The translations under genes were made by a program, and so were the position numbers. Of a DNA stretch of 64,000 nt, positions 11,781 through 23,500 are shown one piece after another. Positions within the stretch are counted from its first letter, which is position 1, and each line of letters starts with the position of its first letter. Origin of the DNA: Undaria pinnatifida (lineage: Eukaryota; Sar; Phaeophyceae; Laminariales; Alariaceae); the NCBI GenBank assembly GCA_012845835.1, contig JABAKD010000029.1:14921453-14985452 (forward strand), in the 5' to 3' direction. The notes under the pieces were generated by a model. The model saw only the letters and a list, made by a program, of their open reading frames with translations, was not told the DNA's origin and did not search any database.

Positions 11781-11789
11781 TGTGCAACA

Positions 11790-12085
11790 AACCGATATTA
11801 TCGATACATACTGCAGGTCCCTATCAATCCGATACATGACCAAACAGATTTTTACGAAGCAATCCGATTCCCCCCAACACAGATCTTAACCATCCCGATA
11901 ACCTCACCACATGGGCACGAACTGACCGACACCCTCGGCAAACAGGTACCGGTATCAAGCAAACCGACATCCTTGCCAGATAGGACTCAGCAATCCGACA
12001 CCCTCGCCAGACACATCTGTAGCAACCCAATGCGCTCACCACATAGGGCGCTGACAATCTGATATCCTCGCCAGATAAGGATAAG
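11790..12085. repeat. Degenerate tandem repeat, ~40-50 bp unit
   Basis: Phrases of the form caatccgac-accctcgccagaca recur about six times with variation (near 11823, 11860, 11903, 11930, 11975, 11995 and 12055). This is an old, diverged minisatellite. Confidence 0.65.
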
Positions 12086-12229
12086 ATAAACTGCACGTAG
12101 GGATAGAGACCAACACATATTTCCTAGCGGAGCGCCTGCCCACTCGAAAGGCCCAGGTCGATTAGCGGGTATATCCAGCCGTCTTTCGGGCGTCCAACAT
12201 CGGGAATATTCAGTCGTCATTCGGGCGTC

Positions 12230-13600
12230 CGACATCGGACTCGCACGGCAGGACGAGACAAGGCGGCACGGCGGCTTCTTCGCCAGACAGCAAGCTAGGG
12301 CGCAAAGGGAAACAAAGGGGTGCGGGGGGACGAGCGTGCGCACACAACGAGCATATAGCGCGCATACAGCGCGTACAACGCAAGCAGCGCATATAGCACA
12401 CACAATGCATTCAACACGGCGGTTCCTCCGCCCGACAGCAAGCGAGAGCGCAAAGGCAAACAAACGCGTGCGGGAGGACAAGCCCGCGCATACAACGCAT
12501 ACAACGAACGCACACATGGCATACAACACATCGGCTTCAGAAAGCAAGCGAGAGCGCAAACGGAAGCAAACGCACGCGGAGGGACGAGTGTGTAGATACA
12601 ACGAGCGCGCACAGCGCATAACAACACATTGTTACAAGGCTTAGTTTGAGTAAGCCGTTGGTTAACCTTTGCAAGTGATCAAGCGGACTATTACCCCACT
12701 AATTCTTCAACAAACGGCGTCGACGGCAGGACCATGGGTTTTTGGGGTCGTGGGTTCGAATCCCAACATCCACAATAATAAACGTTTTCAGACTTTCCCC
12801 GTGTCGGACTTGAAAAATACTCTCCCCTGTATACCCAAGAAATGAAACCGCTTGGATACTGACAGGTCCGCCCGTATATCCGGCCGACCTGCTATCTCGC
12901 CGTTTGAGGGAGTGTTGTAAGGCTTAGTTTGGGTAAGCTATTGGTTTACCTTTGCAAGTGGTCAAACGGACTTATACCCCACTAATTTCTTAACATACAG
13001 CGCATAAAGCAGATTAATGCAGCGCAAAGCAACACATGCAGCGCCTGCAACGCAGGCAACGCATAAAGCACATACAGCGCATACAACATGGCGGTTCCTT
13101 CGCTAGACAGCAAGCGAGAGCGCAAAGGGTAACAAACGTGAGCGGGGGGACGAGCGTGCGCATAAAACGAGCGCATACAGCCCATACAACATATGCAGCG
13201 CATATGCAACATAAGCAGCGCAAACAACACGGCGGTTTCTTCGCCGGACGGCAAGCGAGAGCGCAGAGATAAACAAACGCTTTCGGAGGGACGGTCCTGT
13301 GCATACAATGGGCACGTACGCACATGCAGCGCATACGTCACGTACAGGGCATACATCACATGCAGCGCACACATTACATGAAGCGCATACAACAAGGCGG
13401 CTCTTCGCCAGACAACAAATGAGAGCGCAAAGGGACACAAGCGAGTGCGGGGGGGAGAGCATGCTCAAACAGCGCAAGCAGTACATATTGCACATTAATT
13501 CACAAAGCACATACAATGAAAGCAGCGAATACAACATGTGCAGCGCATACAGCACATACAGCTCATACACATGCGACGCGTACAGTATATTCAAAAAATG
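12230..13600. repeat. Tandem satellite array, ~120-190 bp units, with an insertion
   Basis: At least six units share the order: cggcggttycttcgccagac, then agcaagcgagagcgcaaagg, then aaacaaacgcgtgcggg, then ggacgagcgtgcgcataca, followed by a variable number of 9-bp gcgcataca-like repeats. Copies start near 12262, 12415, 12535 (partial), 13088, 13230 and 13395. The array is interrupted at 12630-12995 by a TRIM-like element. Frames of 100-210 codons in the array are unsupported products of its composition. Confidence 0.85.
12630..12995. mobile_element. TRIM-like element with 83-bp terminal direct repeats
   Basis: Two direct repeats of 83 bp (12630-12712 and 12913-12995) differ at about ten positions. 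Both start with TGTT and end with AACA, as LTRs do, and they enclose 200 bp of non-coding sequence. At 12752-12776 the interior contains gtgggttcgaatccca, a perfect tRNA TpsiC arm / B-box. No complete tRNA cloverleaf can be built around it. A terminal-repeat retrotransposon in miniature (TRIM) fits the layout. A clean target-site duplication is not evident, because the element sits in repetitive DNA. Confidence 0.55.
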
Positions 13601-13814
13601 AAAAAACCGCACAGTATATATATATAACACACGAGACACATACCGCGCATATAACAACCGCAGCAAGTCAGCCTTCTTTGGCATTTCAACCGAATCCACT
13701 ATCCAAGAAAACTAAATGTTGGAATGAAAATGAGTTTATCTTATTAAGTTCGCCCGAAGTTTCGAGCACCGTACGAGAAAAAAAAAGGAACGTGAACAAA
13801 AACGAACTCGTGAT

Positions 13815-13955
13815 TAGGCTAGACGGGTAACGCGCTTTAACGCTGGTTTTCGCTTTAACGCTGGTTTTCGTGTCCTTAATCGGGGTTGTCGCGTGCTCAG
13901 TCGTAGTTGTCGCGTGCTCAGTCGTGGTTGTCGCGTGCTCGGTCGTGTAGATAAA
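13815..13955. repeat. Two short minisatellites
   Basis: A 17-bp unit (tttaacgctggttttcg) occurs twice from about 13835. A 21-bp unit (gttgtcgcgtgctcagtcgt) then occurs three times to about 13950. No gene is supported. Confidence 0.75.
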
Positions 13956-14329
13956 TCAAAGCGTAAGAGCGACCGAAGTGAGACGCCGACAACGGACACC
14001 GAGCATCTGGCAATGACAAGCGGACACAGGACAGCGTGCACCGAACCGCGCCAGAACCATACTAACGAACGCCCGACGTACGTACGTCGCGAATTCTCGA
14101 GCGGGCGGGCGAGCGGTGATGATCCGAAGCTTTCGAACCATGGAGGGTTGTACAACATTTTTAATTACTTTTTCGATTCGGCTCCTGCGGACACGAAATG
14201 TCTCTTTGCGACCAGCGATATACCTACTGCAACCCCCCAACACCAATGTCCCAAAAAAACATTTCATGCCCGTACCGCCAGTTCTTCCTTCCAGCACCCC
14301 AGATCCCAGCCCAGAAATCCCAGGCCCTT

Positions 14330-14970
14330 CTTCTCATCAGACCCCGAATATCCCCAGGCCACATGCCACAGACCACAGACCCCATCGTGCGGGCCACAGG
14401 CCTTCTAGCGCAGGCCACAAACCACAGGCCGCAGACCCCCTACATAGCCCAGATCGATTGACTCATCCTCCAGCCCACGGTCCAGCCCATCCAGGAACAC
14501 TCGTCTGCGAGGAAAGACACAGAACCAACAGCAAAACAAGGACCCCGTGCCATCGACTCCAGAAGACGCGCCCCCGCCTCAGACCAGACCAGACTTCACC
14601 AGGCCACAGACCCCCTAGCCCAGATCGAACGACCTATTCTCCAGCCCACGGTCCAGCCATCCAGGCAATCCGTCTGCGAGCAGAGAAACAGAACCAACAG
14701 CAAAACAAAGGCCCGGCTCCAGCAAGACAAGTACCCTGACCAGAAGAACCTCATACCAGAAGACACCATACCATACCATGCCATACCATACCAAAAAACC
14801 ACCCGTTTTCGCACTTACTCGGGGTCTCTCCATGAGGCTACTTGCCCGCATCCAGCTCACGGTCCAGCCAGCCAGGCAACCCATCTGCGGAATGAGAAAC
14901 AGCCCCAACAGAGGAACAAGGACCCTGTTCCATCTATGACCCCAGAAGACGCCCTCCATTCTCAGATCAG
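14330..14970. repeat. Degenerate repeat block with CAGACC and CCAGCCCACGGTCCAGCC motifs
   Basis: Three diverged copies of a unit contain cagcccacggtccagcc, then ccatctgcga, then gaaacagaaccaacagcaaaa, then aaggacccyg (starting near 14470, 14640 and 14858). Short cagaccacagac-type repeats and a ccatacc pentamer run near 14765 are interspersed. The units do not keep a common reading frame. Confidence 0.7.
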
Positions 14971-16180
14971 ACCAGCCTCAGACCAGCCCTAAGACCACTT
15001 TAATCTCAGACCAGACCAGCCTCCGACCAGCCGTAAGACTAGACCAGACCCAGACCAGACCAAAGAACCTTCCGTTATTGCACTTGCTCGGGGTTCCTCC
15101 TTGCCGCTACTTGCCCGCAGCCCCGAGCCTAGGTTGGGCGAAAGGTCCTCGTGGCCACCTCTGACCACACTTGAGCCTGCCTGAACGAGGGAAGGGGGGT
15201 CAACGGGGGCAGGGGGCAAATTCCGATCCGATCCTACCCACTACTGCTGAACGTTCCTTCCGTGCGTAACACAAACTTTAAGGCCTACCTGGCATACCCT
15301 AAAAAGACAACACTCGCCATCAGATAGCCTCATCAGCCAATAAGATAGCCTCCGACCAGATCCGACCTGACCAATCCAGACCAAAGCACCACCCGTGTTC
15401 GCACTTGCTCCAGACCAGACCAGACCAGACTCGACCAGACCAGACCAGACCAGATCAGACCAGACCAAGAACCACCGTTTTCGCATTTGCTCGGCGTCCC
15501 CCCCTGCCGCTACTTGCCCGCCTGCCGAGCCTAGGATAGGCGGAAGGTCCTCGGGGCCATCTCTGTCCATACCTGAGCCAGCCTGAATGAGGAGGGGGCG
15601 ATTAGAAGGGGCTGAGGGGGCAACGTCCTATCCGATCCGCCTACTGCGGGATCTGCCATCATAGATCTGCCATCAGAGTGTACTGCAAAACGCAACACTA
15701 CTGCTGCAACGCCTACCTGGGATGATAACATACGCAACGAGATAGCCTCACGCAATCAGGTAGACTAGCCTCAGGAAATCAGATCGACTAGCCCCAGGAA
15801 ATCAGATAGACTAGCCCCAGGAAATCGGATAGACTAGCCTCAGGAAATCAGATAGACTAGCCTCAGGAAATCAGATACCCTCGGACCAGACCAGACCATA
15901 CCAGACCCAAACCAGACCAGACCCAGCTCAATCAAGACCAAAGAACTCCACATTGTTCCAGACCAGACCAGACCAAACCAAAGAACCACCCGTTTCTGCA
16001 CTTGCTCAGGGTCCCTCCCTGCCGCTACTTGCCCGCCTCCCCAGCCTAGCATTCCCGAGGCCACTTGGCCACACCTGGGTATGCCTAAATGAGGAGGGGG
16101 CAATTGAAGGGGGAAGGGGGCAACGTCCAATCCAATCCTATGCACTACTGCTGAACTTCTCATCCGTGTGAAAGCTAACG
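14970..16180. repeat. Tandem ~190-bp units alternating with (CCAGA)n
   Basis: Three long units (about 15074-15261, 15476-15660 and 15990-16170) share cacttgctcggggtcc, then tgccgctacttgcccgcc, then the run tgaatgaggagggggcaatt, then aacgtccratccgatcc. (CCAGA)n-type microsatellites sit between them (about 14985-15060, 15405-15470 and 15885-15980). A 28-bp unit, ctagcctcaggaaatcagat plus aga, is repeated five times at 15752-15875. Confidence 0.8.
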
Positions 16181-16444
16181 AATACGGTATCATAGCACCC
16201 GCAATCAGAGAGACAGCCTGACGCAATCACGTAGTATTGGACAATGGGACAGCGTAGGCAACCAGGTAGCTCCGGGCAATCAGATGGCCTCAAAGACAAT
16301 CAGAGAGCCCTGGCAACCACAAAGGGACGGCACAAAGAAACATACGCTCACGCATGACTGGCAAAAACAAAAAACAGAAAACGAAGACAAAAATCTCAGC
16401 TCTACTGAGGCACCGTGTCCAAGCTGCACACACCCGTTGTGCAC

Positions 16445-16690
16445 TCATGGAGCTCTTTTGAAGAAAATGCGACCGATTTTGTGGTGCTCACTTTTAAGAA
16501 AATGGGATCAACTTGTGGTGCTCATCTTGATAACATCGGACCAACTTGGGTGCTCATTTCCAGAAAATCGGACCAACTAGTGGTGCTCATTTTAATAAAA
16601 CGGGGCCAACTAGTAGTGGTGCTCATTTCAAGAAAATCGGGCCGACTTGTGGTGCTCCTTTCAATAAAATGCGACCCAATTGGTGCAATG
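16445..16690. repeat. ~36-bp tandem repeat, seven diverged units
   Basis: The unit is roughly tgtggtgctcatttyaagaa plus aatcgggccaact, repeated seven times with substitutions. The plus-strand frame across it is open but the units vary in length, so I do not call a protein. Confidence 0.8.
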
Positions 16691-17060
16691 CGACGGTGCT
16701 GTCATCCTCAGTTTAGCAACGAGACCATTTCCTTCGAGACTCCTCGACAGTTCCCCTACCAAACGCGCGAAAAAAACAAGAGCACAAACACAGCGCACCA
16801 TTACCCCCGACCCCTGAACGTTATCCCGCGCAACAAGCATCAAAAGCCTGTGGGCCTGGCTAGGACCGTATGCGATGCTACCTACCAAGAGCAACGGACT
16901 CTTATTATGGGCCCATACGGCGTCATCCGTCGATCGAATTTCCGGATAACACCCGTAGGGTCGCTCACGCCCAATGTGTGTCACCATATATCCCTACGTG
17001 TATCGAACTCGCAACAGGCCGAAGCCCCCGGTACATATATTGGAGTATAAACGGTGCGGC
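16691..17060. other. Non-coding interval, nothing recognised
   Basis: No gene, RNA or transposon end is recognised between the 36-bp repeat and the A-rich tract. Confidence 0.35.
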
Positions 17061-17215
17061 AAGAAACGCATGAACAGAAAAAAAAAGACAAGACAAGAAA
17101 AGAAAAAAAAAAGTATAGAACAAGAAGAAAAAAAAAAGCGAAGAAAAAAAGAAGAAAACAACAAAAAACAAAACAAAAACAAAAACGCCACGAGCACTGG
17201 GAACCCTCGGCAAAA
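17060..17215. repeat. A-rich purine tract
   Basis: The plus strand is dominated by A with scattered G and C (aaaaaaaaagacaagacaag and similar). Lysine- and phenylalanine-rich open frames on the two strands are compositional and not genes. Confidence 0.85.
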
Positions 17216-17604
17216 AAAACACCTCCTTCCAAAACGCCCAAAGCCGACGACGCGTCCACCTGTTTTCTTCCAGGTTTTTTCCTCTTTTCCCCTTTTCCAC
17301 AGAGACAGGAGCCTCGTAACCCTTCCTTCCCTCCCTCCCTCCGTAATGGAAGAAACGCCCCAGCACCACATCACTCATCCCAGAGAGGTCAACAGCCCCT
17401 AAATCAGGAACTGACGTCGACGACAGAAAAGCCGATGGTGCTTGGCCGTCCTATTCGCTTCAACATTTCTCACTCAGGAACGAGAGGGCCGGTCAGGAGC
17501 AAAGTTGACGCGAATCTTCTAGTTGCTTTGGGAGCGGGGCGCTGAACAGATCCGTTGATGATCCTCAGCGAGAGTGCCTACTCCTGCTGCGGCTGCGGGG
17601 GAGG

Positions 17605-17885
17605 GCAACGGTTAAAAAAAAAAACGTGTGAACGCGTAACGCCCAAAAAACGAGGCATCGCAAAAAAAGAAAAACGAGTTACACCAGTTCTCCCATAAAA
17701 AAATAAACGTTGGGATCGGTTGCACAATACAAAAAAAATGCTGCTGCACATGTACTGCCGAGAAAAAAAAAGAGACGTTGGAATCGACCGCAACACGAAA
17801 AAAAAGACTAGGGTACGGGTAGAGCCCATAGAAAAAACGGGACATTGGAGTTGACCGAAGCACGTATGCTCGTGCAAGCAAAAAG
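17605..17885. repeat. Degenerate ~50-bp A-tract tandem repeat
   Basis: About five units each consist of a run of 6-11 A followed by a short GC-containing stretch such as gacgttggaatcgaccgcaa. The minus-strand open frame of 246 codons beginning at 18318 reads through this array and is not supported as a gene. Confidence 0.65.
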
Positions 17886-17899
17886 TGACTACGTTTGTT

Positions 17900-18165
17900 T
17901 TAGTTAGCTTAGCTCCCTGCGCTGGCATTTTGGAGAAGGCTACAGCTATCACTACCTTCCAAAAACAACCCTCCCCCCCCCCCCTTATTAACCCCTTTGC
18001 AACTGGAAACCCGTTTTGAAGGAAGACATATTTGAAGATAGTATTGGGAGAGTTTTTTGGGGCTCTTAAGGGGTTAATCGCAGTGTCACCTGTGACGAGC
18101 AGGAGAACGGCTACGCCTGCAGCTATGGTTGCGACCATGTCCATTGCGGCCATGTCCTCCCAGCA
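17900..18165 (-). pseudogene. Degenerate duplicate of the SR gene last exon and 3' flank
   Basis: The minus strand reads GGHGRNGHGRNHS-CRRSRSPARHR and then TGA (18086-18088). The end matches the RS tail of the SR gene (RSRSRSPARHR then TAA). Homology continues into the 3' flank: the motif agcttagctycctgc-ctgg followed by tttccaamaa occurs here (17905-17965) and at 20390-20450. This copy lies 2.4 kb downstream of the real stop, in the same orientation. Most SR dipeptides are lost. I read it as a decayed partial duplication, but an alternative terminal exon cannot be excluded. Confidence 0.6.
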
Positions 18166-18289
18166 CGGAAAATACTCCGAAATCGTACCTACCCCGGTAT
18201 CTACCAGGGTAAGATCAACAGAACCAGATTCGATACCCGGGTACCATAAAGGTATACAACAGTAAAATACCCTACCGCACATACCCTTG

Positions 18290-20500
18290 CAACTTTCCAA
18301 AACAAAACAAGTCGCCACTACCCTTCCGGTCTGCTATCAACAAATACCCGTCATGAATACAGACCCGATAATGTTGGTTGGCAGTGTGCACTGAGCGTTG
18401 CTCAGCTTTCTTGGGCGCATTTTTGAGCTTTTGTCGTGCTAACTTTCGGTGAGGATCACCCCTCGGTCCGAAACTCCCTCATCGTGACCCCCGACCCCAA
18501 CTGCATCGAGAGCGGCCTCGGGCATGCTTGCGCCGTGCCCTGGCTGCTCGGCTGGCCGGGTGTGCTCTACTCGTTTCTTACTACATTATTTCGAATGCGT
18601 CAGCTGTGACTTGGACCAGTTGAGTGGTCGAATATTCAACGTTGCAAGCTGCGTGATGCGTGACAGTCTCGTGGCCAAAGATTCCGGGGTGACGGTCTAG
18701 CTTTGACCCGTCAAAAACCTAAAACCTCTTCAATATAAAAAAAGTGTTGGGGGGAAGCTCTTGGCAGCTGTTCGGCAAGGGGCAAAGGTGCCGTCAACCG
18801 ACAATCTATGCTCGCTCGTGACGGTAAAAATATTCCGTTTTTGATGCCAGGACCCGGGGAGGCCCCCTTCTTGCGTGGCCGAGACGAAAGAGGCCACCGC
18901 CTCCGCAGCTTTTGACAGGTCATCGCGGCAAGAGCGAGGGCAATATGGGCAAGGGCGGCCGGTCTCGTGCCCCGCCGTTGTGGGTGAGTTGAGGGGCGGG
19001 CGTTACAGAAACGAGCGTCGAATGAGCGATTCCGAGGATTTTATGTGTGAACGTACCAATTCTCCGCAAAAAAAAATGAGATTCGTTCACTAGCCTAAAG
19101 TCGCGAAACGAGCGTTGCGAGTCTCTCCGGCTACTACGCATGGTGAACGAGCGGGCTCCGTGGCGCAGAGATGGCGGGGTCCTTGGTTCCGGCCGAATCG
19201 GATGAATCTACGCCGCCGGAGGAGCGGTGCTGTGGGTGCTGTGGTGGAGGTTCAAACGGTGTGCATGATTTTGTTGTGTGGAATAGTACAGCACCATCAA
19301 GTGAAGCATGGGGTTTGGATTGTATTGTGAAGGCGTGTTGCCTTTTTCGTAAGAAACCTCCAAGAAAAAAAACTTACGTACGAGCACATCTGCCAATTAC
19401 GACGATGTATCGTATGATACATACGACACATATGACACGCAGGTTGCAAAGCTGAATTTGGATCAAAATTATGTTTTGTCCATCTCACAGCTGATATTGT
19501 ATTCGTATTTGTTTTAAATATGTACGAGTACTCGTACAACGGAGAGAAGAGAGGAGGGAGGTCCAGGTACAAGGTTGGACTGCAAAAAATGGCGATGATA
19601 CCTCGGCAGCAAAAGTACGCTCGAGGTACGAGGTGGTTCGGCCATTACTGTTGCTGCTTGTTGCTACTACTTGTTGTTGCTGCTGCTGTTGTCATAGCAG
19701 TACTGACATACTGCATGTCGGTACTCGAGTATACCGGGCATATGACACCATCATCGCGGATTTCTCGTTTTCCCAACCGGACCATTGTTTTCTGCCTTTA
19801 ATATACACAAAAACACCCTCTACACTAGCTCGACAACCTGTAATGGAGGGCTCTCCGTACAAGGATAGTTTATAGATTCGACGTGAAACCGTATCATGGT
19901 TGAGGTGACACCACGTGATATTAGATGTCACATTCACGTCAAGGCCATCATAGATGGGCGATAATGTAGGTGACGATTATGGGACAAGCAGGACGGCCCT
20001 CATCTCACTACGCTGCCCTACCCTGCCTTGTCTTTCTCTGTCTGTCTTTTAGCGTTGTATGTAGAGAACTAATGTATAAGCTATGAGCCTAGCCAGCGAG
20101 CCATGAGGAGAGGTGAATAAAGACACCTGAACCCATGAGGGGCACGCTTCCCAACACCGACCAACCACGGATCCCCCACTCGGAGTACCGTGACAAGCTT
20201 ATATTTGCAACACGACACCATAATTTTTGAACCCACACCGTACACCCCTTGGCAGTACTCATTCGCTTTTGCGGTCCGTCTCCGCTTCTTCCACCTCTGC
20301 CTTACGGGCATGTGCGGAGCCGCAAGCAGGGGTCAGCCCTCCGCGGCGAAGTCCACCTTGTACCCTGTATATAGAGCATATATAGCTAGCTTAGCTTCCT
20401 GCACTGGTTGCGCTGCGATAGCTACGTACAGCTGTCACAACTTTCCAACAAGGAAAATAGCAACACCACCCCTCTATTGTAATCTGCCACTGCAGCAGGG
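18290..20500. other. Intergenic interval downstream of the SR gene
   Basis: No gene is recognised. A stretch at about 18600-18690 (gcgtcagctgtgac, then gcaagctgcgtgatgcgtga) matches the repeat family at 61-64 kb. A stretch at 19436-19500 (ggttgcaaagc, then ctcacagctg) resembles the short dispersed repeat at 36.8 and 52.35 kb. A (TTGCTGC)-like run occurs at about 19650-19690. The SR 3' UTR should lie immediately below 20501. Confidence 0.4.
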
Positions 20501-23500
20501 TTACCTGTGACGAGCAGGAGAACGGCTGCGGCTGCGGCTAGCGTCGCGACCACGCCAACCCCCTCCGCGGCCCCTTGACATATCGGGCGAAGGAGACCGC
20601 TCACGCCGGCGGGGGGGAGAGCGCGATACACTGCGAGAGCGGCGGGATCGCGAGCGGCTGCGAGAGCGACTGTCGCGGTTGTTGCTTTCCTGCGGTCAAG
20701 GGTTAATAAAAAAGGTAAAAACAGAGGCGTGATAGGAGGCCGGACAGAAGAAGGGGCAGGGGGCAGGAAAGGGAGCAGGATGGTGAAAAAGAGAGGGAAA
20801 ATAAAGAGGGAAGGGAGGGGAGGGGAGCGGGGGGTAGCCGAAGTGGGACGTGAGAAGCTGCACGACACACGCGAAGCATGGCGACATTCGTGACGCACGC
20901 TCTTGCCATAACAGACGGATGCCAAGATCGGACCTCTCGTTTTGATTTTTGCTCATACACATGGGCGCCGAAAGGGGTACGAGAAAGTTTAAACTTTCAC
21001 TCACCTTCCTGACACGTACATACTTGCATACAAGAACAAAGCCAACTTGTATTCATCCCAACGAAAGCGCACGTGCGAAGAAAAAAAAAATCGAACTCGA
21101 GCTTCAACCGACATAGGGCCCAAACTAATCGTGTGGTAGCTGTAAATGTACAACTAGGAAAATTGCATTCCTGTTATGGGAAGCAGAGAAAATACGGAGT
21201 CAAGGCCGATCCAAGAAATGCAGCCTTAGGCTGTTACCACGACATCGTAGCATGCGACTTTACTGACCTCCCTGACGCGGATGTACTTGCCACCAAGGCG
21301 CGTGTCGTCCAGGTTGCGGATGGCCGCCTTCATGTCATCCCGTGAGAGGTACTCCACAACTCCTGAGACACCAACAGATGATACAACCGGGGGAAGGGAA
21401 GAGGTAGGCCGTGCGTTACCCTTTGTGGAACTGGGTCCACGTTTTGGGACAAGAATGATTGGTGATTAGCCTGGGAGGAAAATTGCAGTTCTACAGCATT
21501 CAATTTAAGGCATCGTTCAAGCAGTCCAACAGATAGGCTGTCACCTTTGCTGGCAGCATGCCTGGGTTCAAATACCTCGGTCGGTATTCTTACCAGCTAT
21601 CACGCAGTCCGACCAGGTACCCCCGTATCGCTCAACAGCTACAAATATACCAAACCACGTCATATATAGCAACATCACCCTATCCATAGTTACCCTACAA
21701 AAACATACACACAAGCCAGACTTTGCAATACGATACGTTTGAAAAAAGGGTTATTCACCCAACAAAATAAAAGGAAAGAAAGGGTCCCTCACTCACCCCA
21801 TCGGCGGCCATGGCGGAAGAAGACATCGCTGTACAGCACCTGCCCCGCCTGCCTTCCGAAGTCCTGTATACAGCGCCGAGCGATATTACGCGTATGGAAG
21901 GGCCGAAAAAAAATTGAGCGCGGCTCCGACGCAAAGGCAATGGCGGGATTGTTATTTTCGTGCGCCCGAAGACGGACGGTAATCAACGTGTAGGATTTGT
22001 TTGAACAGACAAAATTCAGGACCGGTATAGGAACTTACAGGCAGGCGTTTTCATTTGATGGTTGCACTTCTGAAAAAATAGGGAACGTTGTTAGAATAAT
22101 TGTATTCAATAGGGTGCGCAAAAGGCGTGCATGACACGAACCCGCATTCGGGTGCGGCAAAATAAATTCAACCCTTCGACCGTGGAAGGCCGTGTCATAA
22201 GGCCGTTTCTGAGGGCCGTTTCTTAACGTCAGTCGGCTTTGTACAAGTTGTACTAAGTATGTTTTTTTCAGGCCACTAATGCTTTCGGCCCGGAGAGTGA
22301 GCAAATCGGGTCCATTTCGGCGGTCGGGATCCCGCTTGTCATATTCAACTATCCTTAGTAATCATAATTCCTTTGTGCCACAAGTAAAGGTCCTTATGAT
22401 TACACAGACCCGTAGCTGTAGTCGTGTCCGATGCCGTAGGCAACACTTTCTTTAAAATCTTCGGTGTTTTTTTAGGTGAAGCCCGTCTTCTTTTTTTTTT
22501 GCACGCACCACCCTGCACGCATGAATGGCCGAAAAAAAACAGTTGGCCCCCAAAAGGCCATATTAAGCCCCTTTTCCAGGGGCGAAAAAGTGTCGGACAA
22601 AAACAAAAACAAAACAAAAACGCCTTCGCGAACGCCTCCTGATAATATGTTACCATCCTGCCTAACGTCTCTGCCCTCTGCCGCACCGTCACCCCGGTAT
22701 GCTCCACACAAAAGTCGTTATCGCCTATCATACGGAGTGTATGGTCGTAAACCTTCAAGAGGCTCTGCCAAACCCACCAAAATTCCCAATTTTTGACCCA
22801 CTAATGATCAGAAAGCACGAGTCGTTTTTTGTTTTCCGTATTTGTAAATGAGAATCACCAAATCTATAGCTCTTCAACAAACCTAACTAATGCATCGTGG
22901 ACAACTCCATTGGCGAGATATGATGTGCCCTTCATAAGGACCTTTACTTATGGCACAGAGGAAGTATTAATATTTAAACAACTCAGTCTAGTCGATAATA
23001 ATGCAAAATGTTTGCTAGAGTCGTGCAAGTTTTTCCTACGTTGTACCCAAAGAAGATAACAGAAGGGCAGAAGTCAGAGTTTGGCGCCGTACGTATTTTT
23101 TATCATAACATACAAAGAATATCAACACCACGCAGTAGGTACCAGGTATCGCATTTAAGGAGTGCCGGCATCTTACCTTGAGGCCCTGCCAGCTGGCGTG
23201 AGCGTCAAGGCCTTCCACGATGATACATATGTGGCATGCACGGTATGTATACCTCAACACATAGTTTGGTCCATGTATCATAAAAACATTTTGATAACAA
23301 TAATAATATCAAACTTACCTCGATCTGAGAGTAGATTCGACAACAACACCCTCGTATGATCTGGTATGGTATTATGATCATACTACTGCTGTTATACGAG
23401 GTAGTGAGTGAGTGCTGTACATCGTTTAAGACTTCGTTTTAGAGTAAAGGCACAAGGTAAATATCATATCAAATATCATATCAAATATCATATCAACTGC

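Noticed and set aside
12700..12785. Complete tRNA gene
   Set aside because: Only the T-arm is good. No matching 5' acceptor strand, D-arm or anticodon stem could be built upstream.
12336..13699. Several Cys/Ala/Arg-rich frames on both strands
   Set aside because: They lie wholly in the satellite array and repeat with its unit.
16974..17545. Lys-rich plus and Phe-rich minus frames
   Set aside because: They are explained by the A-rich tract; low complexity and no conserved domain.
17578..18318. 246-codon minus-strand frame
   Set aside because: It crosses the A-tract repeat and reads the duplicated SR exon in the wrong frame (AVLLLVTG instead of RSRSPARHR).
20422..20925. 167-codon minus-strand frame over the SR last exon
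   Set aside because: It is an out-of-frame shadow of the RS-domain exon.
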